A stretch of 64,000 nt of DNA from Dichomitus squalens LYAD-421 SS1. Taxonomy: Eukaryota; Basidiomycota; Agaricomycetes; Polyporales; Polyporaceae. The translations under genes were made by a program, and so were the position numbers. How positions within the stretch are numbered: the first letter of the stretch is position 1; each line of letters starts with the position of its first letter. The notes beneath the pieces were generated by a model. The model worked only from the letters and a program-made list of their open reading frames with translations, ran no database searches and was not told the DNA's origin. The stretch spans positions 66,090 through 130,089 of the forward strand of contig NW_006766955.1 in assembly GCF_000275845.1 (NCBI RefSeq). The letters run 5' to 3'. Of this stretch, positions 33,308 to 44,396 are shown piece by piece.

Positions 33308-34691
33308 ATGTCTTTCAGAAATGTCAATCCTGCCAAGGTCGCTACGATCAAGCACATCAACAACTTGATCACTTGCCTCGTCAATATCAAGGATGAGACG
33401 GGCGAGTTCCTCATGCCTCTCGCCGATGGCCGCATAATCGACACAAAAGGCTGGGAGGATTGGGAGGTAAGCACATCATATAAGACTAGTACCTGATCAT
33501 CAACACTCACCAGTATGACAGTGGACACATGGAGTCGGTAAGGTACCGTTCAATGGTCACAGGGACTAGAGTTGACACAACGACGTCAGGTCTCTACGGG
33601 CTGCTGAAGTTCCACGAGATCACCGGGGATCAACGAGCGCTCGATATAGCGCTGAAGTGGTTCAAGGACAGGTTCGAGATCGGTACCACCAAGGTGCGTC
33701 TCCGCGTCCGTACTACACTTAGCTAGCAAACTACTGATGCGACATCTCTACCAGAACGTCAATACCATGTCCCCATTGCTTACTGCCGCCTATCTGCACG
33801 AAAAAGGTGTCGCGGACTACTTCGTCCACCTCGATTCTTGGGCGGAGTGGGTTATGTATGACATGCCCCGGACCGAAGAGGGCGGCCTCCAACATATCAC
33901 GTACCTCACCGACAACTCCCAGCAACTGTGGGATGACACACTCATGATGAGCGTTCTCCCGCTGGCGAAAATTGGCCTTGTCCTCAATCGACCGCATTAC
34001 GTCGAAGAGGCGAAACGCCAATTTATCCTACAGTGAGTTTATAGTCAGATGTCGGGTGCGCAGCAAGCTAAAGGACACAGCATCAAATACCTCCAGGACC
34101 TGAAAACGGGGCTCTGGTTCCATGGTGCGTCCTTGGGTACTCGTCTACTCCCGGGCCGCATCAGAGACGACTTTGCTTCCAGGGTGGACGTTTGACGGAC
34201 ACCACCATTTTGGGAAGGCGCGCTGGGGTCGGGGTAACTGCTGGGTGACTGTCGCGATCCCCGACTTCATCGAGCTTCTCGGGTTGCCCGAAACCGATGG
34301 TGTTCGCAAATTCTTGACAACATCTCTTGTGGCCCAGATCGACGCCTTGGTCAAGTATCAGAACCCTCAGACTGGCCTCTGGCACACGCTCATAGACGAC
34401 CCGTCGTCGTACTTGGAGGCATCGGCTACGGCGGGCTTTGCGTACGGCATCTCGAAGGCGCTGCGCCTACGGCTGATCCCACGAGAGGAGCGCTACGTGG
34501 ACACAGCAAGGAAGGCGATGGAGGGCGTGCTCGCAAATATCTCGGAGGAGGGAGAGCTGAGGCAGACATCATTTGGTACACCGGTCTTTCATGATGCCAA
34601 GCAGTACAAAGATATACCTCTCACCACCATGCCTTACGGCCAGAGCTTGGCTTTGTTGGCTCTCACTGAACACCTTAGGACCTTTATCTAG
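33308..34691 (+). CDS. GH105 unsaturated rhamnogalacturonyl hydrolase
   Basis: Seen: exons from 33308 (MSFRNVNPAKVATIKHINNL), then 33514 onward, 33755-34032, 34081-34124 and 34183-34691. Blocks: TTSGLYGLLKFHEITGD, MSPLLTAAYLHEKG, QLWDDTLMMSVLPLAKIG (carrying the family's catalytic Asp), GLWFHGWTFDGHHHFGKARW, GRGNCWVTVAIPDFIELLG, SSYLEASATAGFAYGISKA, and a C-terminal TTMPYGQSLALLALTEHL. Family: (alpha/alpha)6-barrel YteR/RhiN-type enzymes that remove delta-4,5-unsaturated galacturonate from rhamnogalacturonan or alginate-like fragments. No signal peptide is seen, so it acts inside the cell on imported oligomers, which fits the divergent transporter. The splice between 33537 and 33590 is uncertain: a GT-AG pair there may remove 20-60 nt. 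Confidence 0.85.
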
Positions 34692-36564
34692 AACGTCCGT
34701 ATTAGTCATATCGTGCCAATGTATAACCGTGTACATTTCGAGTGGCCACATTGAAGAGTATGAACCTCCCCTCTAACGGCACCGCTTCGTTGCTCGCCTA
34801 CCGGGTCGACTGGTGACGACTTGGAGTAAGGGATCTGCAACGCCGTGACCATTGCATTCGAGCGACACTGTGCCGCATTGTAACCCTTGTATGCGATCAG
34901 CAACGGGATCTTCATCGCGCACAAGGACCGTGGAGCTGGAGAGGGAGATGGGGTCTGGCTTTGCACGCTTATTATGTTCGTGCGCACGCCATGGACATAT
35001 TGAAGAGTAGGCATGACGGTACTTGGCGCAAGTAGTAGCGAGGTTCGTGAAGGTGGGGTGGGGAAGGCACGTCTCACCGCAGGACATCGGACAGATGCTT
35101 GTTTCCCCACGCTGCTTGCAGGTTGAAGGACGCAGAAGTGATGGGCGGCGAGATTGGTGGCGACGGTTGGAAATTGAGGTTTTACGATCGTTGGGCCGTG
35201 TTGTGTGTTCCACTAGAAAGGAAGTCCGCGTGAGGAAAAAAAGAGATGCATGGTCGTTTAGACCAAGTGCAAAAGGTATCAAGTCGCATGTTGAACGGAA
35301 GGAGCCGTTGGTCTCAATTGATGCGGAAGTCAAATTTGGACTCTCGGCGCTTTCTTCATCCTACTACCTTTCCCGCCTTGTCTGCGTCGTAGACACGCCT
35401 TGAGATGCTAGACGGCGAATGTCACCCTTCAACAAATCCTCAAGGGATGCTATATCTTCTCTGTGATCTGCTTTCTGTCTGCTGGGGCGAGTCCGGGTCA
35501 TCCTTGGTTCAGGGCTGACGCCAAACGTCCTGTCGACCTGCAGGCACTCTCTGGGCCCGATTGGTGTGTCTCCTCGCTGTACGACTGCCCTTCTACGATG
35601 TCAGGAACGCCACATGTTGCTAGTCCCTCCTCTGTCCTTTCCATCTGCTCACCTCTCGGCGTGGCTTGCCCTCTGTCTCTCCACTTCTGCACGCATCTAG
35701 GCAAGTTCTCTATTCCCTGTAATCTCGTGCTCCCAGTGCTCTAAGATCGCTAGCTCTTCCTCGGTTCCTTCGATATTCTTCCTTTCCCCCCCTAATTATA
35801 ACATGAGTTGAATCTCCCTGCAACTACCCCTCCTTAGCGTGGAGACTTGTGTCGTAGGATCCCCGTCCCCACGTTTGTCCCTACCGCCTATCTATATAAG
35901 GTAGGTCTGCTTGTATCTCCCCCCAGTTTGCAGAGGCACTAGGGAGCGGACGCCATGGCTATCCATGCCAGACATCAGGTGCGTGTTCATGTTGAGCGCG
36001 CCGCCGTGTGTCTAGTATGCGTTGTCAGCAGTGAAGGCCATTATATCTGCCGCAGCGCCGGTCCTGCTATCTATCCTTTCGCAGCACTTCGCTGGCCCCG
36101 GTAGATTCCCCACACCCTCAAGCGTGTTGACGTCTCGTACAACTGCTGGGTACATGCATCCTTTCAGAATCGACGAAACAGCTGTGTTCTTGCCAAGATA
36201 CGCACGTTCTCTTGAGACTCCTCGCAGTCTTGGCGATCCAGGCCCAGGTCGTGGTGGAGGGAGCACAGTCAGAGCTCTAAGCACCTGAGGTCGTCGTCGT
36301 CGACTTCGTAAGTACATCCTTGTGCACTGGCCTCTAGAGCGCGTTTGTCTCACCATCGTCCAAAGGATAATCACACTGATGAGGCGAGCGCATGGGTTTG
36401 CTTCCCCGAGTTCGACCTTCTCGCACACAACGTCACCACCACCTTGGTCCTTGGGGGCGCTACCCCGTCGTCCACTGCACAGCCTCAGCCGACATCTGCC
36501 AGCTCTATACAGACGAGAGGGAGCTCGACGCGGCTCTATGTAATTCCGCTCTTATCCACTCATC
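34692..36564. other. Intergenic, no gene supported
   Basis: A 186-codon minus-strand frame (34773-35333) and several smaller ones have no recognisable features. A CT-rich stretch (35580-35920) with TATATAAGG at about 35892 looks like a promoter, perhaps of the gene whose remains start at 36565. Confidence 0.4.
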
Positions 36565-37250
36565 TTCTACGTCGCTGCTCTCGCGTTGCTCGTTCAGCTG
36601 ATGCTTGTGCTATTATTGTTTTCGGAGTCGCTGGGCAAGAAGACCAAGGCGGCTGCGTCGTCGTTCCGACGACCCCCAACTGCGGAAGAGCCTCTCGGTG
36701 CAATCGAGCATATCTATGACCAGGGTGCCAAACGGGTCGGTTCTCGTGTTAAGCTGGAGTATTAGCAACAGCTGATGTATCGTGAAGCTGAGCTACTAAA
36801 TCTCCTTCTTATCTTAACATCCCTCTGGTGCAGGTTTTTGGACCGATGATCAATTGTCATGGTGCGTTCTCCCTTCACCGTCTTCCTGCTTCGTCATTGG
36901 TGATAGTATACCCGCGTGCCCTTTAGCCTCTTATATTCGGAAATCGTCTACAGCAAAACGGTCGCGATGTACCCCAAGACGATCTACGTCGTCGCAGGCA
37001 GCATGTCCCTCGTTTTCGTCGCCGGCCTCCTGCTCGTCTGTCCCGATGTACACCCCAGCCGGTCGCGCGGCGTCTCCTCAGAGGGTTAGAGCGCGCGGCG
37101 AGCCCCCGCCTGGCTCGAATGGGCCGGCCTCTGAGGCGTCGTTCGGGTCCTCGCGCCGAGATCTAGCTCGGAGTCGGGCTCTGCACTCTTGTCTGGGGTG
37201 TCCCATCGGAGGCGGCCGACATGAGGCGCCTCGTGGGGGGTAGCGTATAT
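36565..37250 (+). pseudogene. Truncated copy of the 59-62 kb MFS gene
   Basis: Seen: FYVAALALLVQLMLVLLLFS and ESLGKKTKAA at 36565-36640 parallel YVAALASFVNLMLALFLFPE and ESLDKKKAKG in the intact gene at 60.7 kb. A block near 36785 (GCTGAGCTACTAAATCTC) matches the intact exon at about 61127. From 36942, IVYSKTVAMYPKTIYVVAGS matches IIYSKTVATYPKAIYVVAGS at about 61683. Similarity continues into the 3' flank (ATATATATGTACGG). The first half and most central exons are gone. A transport protein cannot result. Confidence 0.85.
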
Positions 37251-37523
37251 ATATATGTACGGCTCTTAGATCACTTGGGATATCGACTGTGCTCTATTCA
37301 TCGTTTAGTCTCCTTTGGACAAATGCGGACATGAAAAAAGAAAGATCAGCGACGGAGTTCATACGGTGATGCTCACATGCGCAGTATTACGAATGATACA
37401 CACGAACGGGGTAGGGTAGCTCGTAAAAAAAGCCACGCTCAAAGACGCGCTGCAGGGCGTTGTTCATTGCTATCCTTCTCAGATGAAGCGCAAAAAATGG
37501 AGTATATCACTTGAGCGACACCG

Positions 37524-38774
37524 TCAGGGTTCTCTTGTAATGCCTAGCCGCATGTGAGTCAGGATATACCAACAGCATACACCCAAAACACGAACCAAGT
37601 GGCCGCAGTTTGGGACAACTGAGATGGAAGCCATCACACGGCCTTCCGAGACATCGCATATCCCCTCGCGAGCTGCCAAGGAGCTTGAATCCTTGCTTTA
37701 GTAATAAGCGCATGTGAGCACGTTTATGATTTTACTTACACCAGCTCCGGACGCTCGCTAAAAACAGCATGGACAGGGTACCGAGCGCACATCTTACTGA
37801 TCAACTTTCCTGCGACAATATGGTCGTTCGCATAGTAGTAGCCCACCTCCTGGGCATTACGAGACTTGGGTGTGACTCCCATCTTGCCGGTCTTGGGATC
37901 AGTGTCCTCGACAAAACCGTACTTCTATGTCGGCGGTGAGCATAGTCAACACGAAAACATCAAGTAGACGAGGCACCAGATAGAGTTCAAGCACCCGTGG
38001 GTCCCATATCTTCCAAGGGTATCTCTTAAGCAACCAGGTCCGTAGAGTGGCGAAGTCTTCCCAGAACTCTCGACGAGCAAGCACTCCAGCAGTGTTGGTG
38101 TCTCCCTTCTTAAGAGATTCCTCGCTGATCGGGGGCGGCAACATGACCGGTTCCACGAGTATGAGAGCACGAAGGGAGGGTGGATCATTTCCGCCGCACA
38201 CCAGGGTCCTATGTAGTCTATCCATTAGACTTTGATAATTGTGAGCATATGAGACTTTCTTACCAAGCGGAAGTACTCGCAGAGTGACCAACCGCCACAA
38301 TGCTGTGTCCCTTCACAAATTCAGACCTCACAAAGTAGCCGAGCATGCTGGCATAGTCTTGAATAGCTAGAATCACATTGAATTAGTACCTGCATCTGAT
38401 ACAGGAGTGTGCACCCACATAGCGGCTGATGCCCACAGAGAATTGCTCTATTCAATAGGGCAGAATCACCGTGGTTAGGTGCATCCAGTGCCCAGGCTTC
38501 CCGCACGCGCCAGCCAGGTTGAAGGGCAGTAGATTTGAAGCAGAGGTCAAACAACATAGTGAGGGTAGGCAACCATTGTTCCTTGTCTGAGTAGATGATG
38601 AGTCCGATAAGGAATACGACAGGGTTAACACTCACGGCCGCTGCTGCAGTGCGCAATAACGAGCGTGACCCCGTCTCGATTGTTGAGTCTGGATTCATGG
38701 CGGTATCGGTTGGCAGCAACAAGTAGGTGAGATTCCGGCAGGAGGAGTTGGTGGGGCTCACAAATGAGAGACAT
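37524..38774 (-). CDS. Alpha/beta-hydrolase fold protein (Tox9-like)
   Basis: Seen on the minus strand: MSLICEPHQLLLPESHLLVA, VTLVIAHCSSG, KEQWLPTLTMLFDLC, REAWALDAPNHGDSALLNRA, then SEFVKGHSIVAVGHSAS with the nucleophile Ser in GHSAS, LRALILVEPVMLPPPISEES, RYPWKIWDPRVLELYLV, VEDTDPKTGKMGVTPKSRNA, and SISVVPNCGHLV with the catalytic His. Family: fungal serine hydrolases often annotated as toxin-biosynthesis Tox9-like; most have unknown substrates. The order Ser then His and the D-A-P-N-H-G-D motif are typical. The start is the ATG at 38774 that leads directly into the first conserved strand. The last codons (after GHLV) are uncertain. No partner biosynthetic genes are adjacent. Confidence 0.75.
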
Positions 38775-39972
38775 GGTGAGTATCGACACAAGGTATGAGA
38801 TCGAGTGCCCTTCGAGCGAGCAGAGGAAGACCTCGACTCCCGGTTCGGATATTTCCGAGACCGCGGGGCCGGCACCAGTCAGGACACGGGAATTGACAAA
38901 ATCATACGAGAAAACTAGAACCCAGTGGGAGCGCTATCAACGGTAAGAGAAATGGAAGCAGCAGGACCCACGAGGGCTTCTCATCTGATGCGCTCACTGC
39001 TATTGCGGCGCGCACAGTGATTCCGGCGCTCAGCTCTCAGAACCGTCATCGATATCAGTGATGTATTATCCATCTGAGCTTCTAGTCCTTCGAATAGCGG
39101 TGGAGTCATCCCTTCCGCTTCGTGGACCAGATTGTTGCACACACTGTTCTATCCGAGTCTCGCAAAAATTCACTCTGAATTTGTCTCGACTGCTATGTGA
39201 CAATGGCGATATCGCGATTTTTGCGGCATTCTTTTCACTTGCGTCGTCCGCGGCCTCGACAGAAAAGGAGCTCTGCAATTCCTTGTTTTGATACCTTCGA
39301 TGTGTTTGAAATGTCTTTGAAACAGGCATCTTGTGGCCTCCCTAGTTTGAATATCCGACATCTCTACAATCTTAGAAGTGTGACGGTTGGAGGAGTCAGT
39401 GAAACTTCTTTCCTACCATCGACCATCTCTCGCAAACAAAGACCACTGTCACCCCCTAAGCTTGGACATGGATAATTTCTTTTGGGTGCTTCACTGTGTC
39501 ATCAGCACAAGAAGTTGCATGCAATGCCTCTTTTGACTGTTCATGCAGTCGCTGCCTTGAGTCGAAAATGGCAACGGGGAACGGAGTACGCTTTTGGATG
39601 GCTTTTCCTGTACCCATGAATTCCACACTATCGGTTCATTTGTCGTCCGGCTATAGTTCGAGGGAATTGAACGATGATGGTTGATGACACTCATCGGAAA
39701 CGGCTTCAGCTCTGACTCCGCTAACAATCGGGGCCACTGCTAAGTGCCTTCCTGGTATTCTTCGGCGAACACTCTCGGCTAGGTTTCAACTTCCGGAATA
39801 CATCTAGAATGCGAGCCGTCGTGATAACACCACTAGTCTGCGATTGTTGTACGTCGCAGCCAATTTCAGTCACCCCTGAGAGTGTATTATAAATACTTAT
39901 CCTCATATGCTTGAACCACAGACCCCCCACAGCGACGAAGTCCATCATCAACGATCTATCATAGCAGACGAT
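38775..39972. other. Divergent intergenic region
   Basis: No gene supported. A TATAAATA at about 39888, 85 bp before the next ATG, is a plausible TATA box. A further in-frame ATG at 39907 could extend the next gene by 22 codons. Confidence 0.4.
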
Positions 39973-41947
39973 ATGGCCAAGGACTACAACATCATGACTC
40001 CTAGTGAATGTGCTCCTGTTGGCCTCTCAAGGACCGTATATCCACGGCTCTCCCTTTACCTTTGGCAGCAAATAGTTGCGCTAGGTAGGTTTATCCGAGT
40101 GCCTCTAGAATAACTCATGGCTGAATACAGGGACAAGCTCGGAGCATGGTCTGTACGGCACTCAGAAAGGGTATTAGGCATGGGAGCGTGACTATCGCCG
40201 ACAACTCCGGTTTATATACTTTCGGAGAGAGTACTCCTAATACGAATAGATGCGGAACTCTCTACATTCATGACGAGACGTTCTGGGTTCGGATCTACGT
40301 GTGGTACGACATTGGCTGTAGGTGATCTCATATCACGCTATGTTCCAAATCACTGACGCCACCCATCTCTAGTTTCCGAAGCCTTCCTAAATGGAGAGTT
40401 CACATCTCCAGACCTGAAGACCATACTAAACGTGAGATCTCCAGGACCGTCAGCTTTCCCAGATGAGCTGAACAGTCTTACAGATCTATATTGACAATCA
40501 CTTGGAATTGGACGCTTTCTCGACAGTGGTATACAGGGTCAAGAGCGTGATCGACTCAGTCATTCAACGGTTTAGTCATGGTCTGACCAAAGCTGCGGAG
40601 AATGTGAGATACTCCTACTGACTATGAAGCTCATTGATGACCAAGATGTGTAGGTTGCTGGATACGACGCCTCCAACGATTTATACCGCGTAAGTACACT
40701 CCCATGTGCTGGATCACCTCCATTCGGAAACCTCTGAATGTTGTCTATAGGCATTCCTGAGTGCGGAAATGCAGTATTCTTGCCCCATCTGGGGCCAAGA
40801 AGAAGGTGGGGTTCGTGGGGACTTGGAAGGGCAGCGACGTCTGGGCGACTTGGAAAGTGCCCAGAAGCGCAAGATTGATGCTATTCTCCGTAAAGCTCGT
40901 CTACGTCCTGGAGACAGACTCCTGGAAATTGGAAGTGGGTGGGGAGGCATTGCCATCGCGGTATGTGATATGATTTCCGCCGAACTGTCTTTACAATCTC
41001 ACATCATATTCAGGCGGCTACATTGGGCTGCAAGGTGGACACCATCACGCTCTCTGTGGAGCAGTGTACCCTGGCTAGAGAAAGGGTGGAAGAGGCAGGG
41101 TTTTCTCATTCTGTTCGGGTCCATCTAATGGACTATCGAAACCTCCCACCTGAGTTTCACAAGGCTTTTGACGCATGCATTAGCATAGAGATGCTGGAGG
41201 TAAATTTCCTTTATATTATGTATTGGGTTCCAATCCGCTGATGCCTCATTTCAAGGCCGTCGGCAGCGAGTGGATGTCTACTTACATCAAGACAATTGAC
41301 TGGGCGCTGAAGGACGATCGAGCTGCAGTCGTTCTATCTGCGACTACGTATCCTGAAGGCACACATAAGTCTATTCAGTGCGCCGCTATTATGCTTCCAC
41401 ATGTACATACTGACTGTAGAGCAGAGGAAATGACTTCGTGCGCAAGTATCATTGGCCTAATTGCACACTCCCTACTTCTACATCCCTTGCAAACGCATTC
41501 CGAGATACCCTCAATGGGAGTTTCTCTTTGGAGTCTATTGAAGATATTGGTTGCCGTAAGTATGCCTTGATGTACTTATCATTGAGCTGAGGCGCCTCAC
41601 TATTCATAGACTACCCTCGCTGCTTGCGTGAATGGCGCAGGTATGTGAAGTCACAGAATGTGCCTTTCGTTGCTCAATTGTCTTCAGGAGACTCAATGAA
41701 AACTGGTCGGAAACGCTCTTGAAATCTCTTCGAATCCGCTACCCTACACTGAAGAATGAGATGACCCTTGCTGTCTTCAAGCGACGTTGGGAATATATGT
41801 ACATATACATGGAAGTCGCATACTCCCGAGTGTGGCTGAGTCTTCCGATATGGACTTTTGTTCGTCCGGTGCGTTCCGCCATAACTATCCTTTCAAATTC
41901 ACTAATTTGTCTGTCTTCAGTGCAATCCGGCAATGAGCTGTGCCTGA
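39973..41947 (+). CDS. Cyclopropane-fatty-acid-synthase-like methyltransferase
   Basis: Seen: about 11 exons read without breaks: MAKDYNIMTPSECAPVGLSR, RHGSVTIADNSGLYTFGE, HDETFWVRIYVWYDIGFSEA, FLNGEFTSPDLKTILN, IYIDNHLELDAFST, AFLSAEMQYSCPIWGQEEGG, GDRLLEIGSGWGGIAI (SAM motif I), SVEQCTLARERVEEAGF, LMDYRNLP, FDACISIEMLEAVG, SATTYPEG, FVRKYHWPNCTLPTSTSLAN, HYPRCLREWRR and KRRWEYMYIYMEVAYSR, ending NPAMSCA at 41947. Roughly 440 residues. Family: CFA synthases add a methylene from S-adenosylmethionine across the double bond of membrane-lipid acyl chains; fungal members also include sphingolipid C9-methyltransferases, so the exact substrate is open. The alternative start at 39907 would add 22 residues. 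Confidence 0.85.
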
Positions 41948-43000
41948 GGATGGCTAGTAGCCGCGTGCTACACTATTTTTCCAAGTTGTCACAGGCTTTG
42001 CGAGGACTCAAATTACGTATGACTGTTATGTAGCGAGTGTACTTTCACAAGAAGCTACTGAGGCGATGGTCTTGCATTTTCACTGTCTCCACACGTTGAA
42101 GCTGGGATGGAAACCAATGAGGGTTTTACCGCATAACTGCATGACGCCGTGTACAAAACGAAAATATGCACAGAAAGCATGTCGAGTGTCCGAGACAGGG
42201 GACGGACGCGAGCTCAGCATGCGAAGGGGATCAACGGACACACACTTCAGCAGCAATGCGAGTCCACAGAGGTCTGCGGAAAACGAAGGTAGGCTTCTCC
42301 TCGAAGTTGCAGTATAGCAGATGATGGTACTGTGTAGCAGCTCAGATAGGATTGCTCCGAGTTGACCTCGGAAGCAGTTACGGATTCAATATGCAGCCCC
42401 CGCCACTGGCGTCTTCTCATGACTCAGACCTGCAGACTCGTGGCCAGCGTTGTAGGGACCAATAGTACATCGATACCAGTGAAACGACGCTCATGTGGCC
42501 CGCACCTCAAGGCTAGCTTCTTCTGAACTCAACCGCAATCAAGTTGGCCATCAGCTGAGTTTGTAAGCCAGACTCTTCCAAGTTCTGATGGCGTGCGTCG
42601 ATTCTCGAAGGCTCTCCGTTAGTATGTTGGCAACCCAAAAACGCGATGCGTGAAACTGTGTCCGCAGAACCTGATTCGCACGAGTTACGCCTACCTGTGG
42701 AGAGTTGAGGACGAATATAGGGATATTGAAAGCAGGTTCACTGAATATCCTCACCGATACATACTGGAACAAATTCTATACCGTGGTGAGATGAACTAAG
42801 GAACACGGTGTGGGGCGTTGAGGTTCATTAAGGGGATGTGTATGTAAGCAGAATGTGGTTCCGAGTAGGCTAACATCGGGGATGATGCTTACAGATATAC
42901 GCCCTTGTCTATTGCGCTCTTCTCGGACACAGGAGTAGAAATGAAGGTCAGATTGAAATTCGAGCACATGTAGCGTGCCATAAACTGAGCTAAGGTACGC
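41948..43000. other. Convergent intergenic region
   Basis: No gene recognised. Confidence 0.4.
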
Positions 43001-44396
43001 TCAGGACAAGTAACCCTTTGTGTGGCAGTACTCGCGATGCTCGTCTGCGTGTGCGGCGACTTGCGCGTCTATCGACTTGCGCCAGAAGGGTAGCGCAATC
43101 TAGGTGAAACCGAAGTTCAGGATCATGAAGGGCTTTCATATAGGATCAGACGCAATCGAGGAGGCACTCACGTAGCCGATGAGCCCATACAAGATGTCTA
43201 GGAACGGGTTATGCCGTGGAGACGCACCAGCGGCGGTCGCGCGGAACACATCGCCGAAGAAATCCATTGTAATATGGAAGGAACCCTTCTCGACGCCTGA
43301 CGACGGACGTATCAAACAGTCAGCAAATCTGATCATATCCGCTGTGGATGGTATCTACCTCGCAGAATACCCGCGGCGATATCCTCCGGAGGGCTACCGC
43401 TATCTGTCTCCTCGATCTTCAGGGTGACCTTTGGCTTGACCTCGTTCTCCTCGTCCAGGCCTGGTGAAAGGATCGTCGCGGGGAACGCCACGTGAACGTC
43501 GATTCCATACATCTTCAATTCCGAACGCAGAGTCTCCGCCAGGCCTGAACGGACGTTAATTTGCGCTATACAGAACGCAAGAATGGGGCGCTCACCTCTA
43601 ATAGCGAACTTCCCGGGAGCATAGGTGGTATAGCCAACAAACGACATGAGTCCCAGAATCGAAGAGACAAACACGATCTTGCCCTTGACCCCTTGCCGGA
43701 CCATTTCTTTAGTAGCCGCCTGACATAAATTGTCAACAGACTACCCTTCCAAAAGACTATATAGAGCACACTGACGAGAGCCGTGAACGCTTGTGCGCCG
43801 AGAGTCATCTGGATGCCGCCCATGAAGGACTCTTCTGTTTGATCGATGAAGAACCCTGGGCGCGATGCGCCGGCACAGAGAAACAGAGCTTCGGGGCATC
43901 GCCCACCGTGCGGTTCTCCGGCGGCCTTTAATGCGGCGGCCGATCCGATTTCTGAGTCGACAGCGAAGGAATATGCTCGGAATATCTGTTTTGGGTCCTG
44001 GCGCACTCGCTGGAGAGAGCGGAGGCAGTGACGTGGCACAGGTGCAGTAAGAGTTCAGCCAAGGTGAGGACAAGGGGATGGATTGTTTCTTGCCTCGAGC
44101 TCTTCAAGACCTTTGTCTAGTCTGGGCTTATCTCGGGCAACGATGGAAACGTGAGCACCCCGTTTTGCTAGCAGGATAGCCAATGCAAGGCCTGTCCCTC
44201 GCGAGCCCCCAGTGATAAGACAGTGCTGTCAAGTGACCAGGCATCAGCTAATGTACACACGATACGAGCGTATGATGAGAATGACCTTGCCGCGAGGATC
44301 CCACTTTCTAGAGAAAAGCATGTTGTACAAAGCTGAAGTGACGACGATAACAAGGATGGAGACGACCGCTGTCTGAGATGTCGTTGCCACTACCAT
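43001..44396 (-). CDS. 3-ketodihydrosphingosine reductase (TSC10/KDSR-like)
   Basis: Seen on the minus strand: an N-terminal anchor (VVSILVIVVTSALYNMLFSR), HCLITGGSRGTGLALAILLA (TGxxxGxG), VSIVARDKPRLDKGLEELE, IFRAYSFAVDSE, ALFLCAGASRPGFFIDQTEE, KIVFVSSILGLMSFVGYTTY and YAPGKFAIRGLAETLRSELK (YxxxK), DVHVAFPATILSPGLDEENE, EKGSFHITMDFFGDVFRATA, and a tail ALPFWRKSIDAQVAAH...GYLS ending at 43001. Family: the ER NADPH-dependent enzyme reducing 3-ketosphinganine to sphinganine, the second step of sphingolipid synthesis. The H-x-x-I-T-G-G-S-x-G and FPAT(I/D)-x-x-P-G blocks fit KDSR well. Odd: the intron after ELE appears to use a GC donor (GAG|GCAAGA). Confidence 0.88.

Noticed and set aside
30750..34691. 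Secondary-metabolite or larger pectin cluster
   Set aside because: Only the transporter and GH105 fit together; flanking genes do not encode pectin lyases, glycosidases or regulators.
34773..35333. 186-codon minus-strand open frame
   Set aside because: Nothing recognisable, and three overlapping frames of similar size are equally open.
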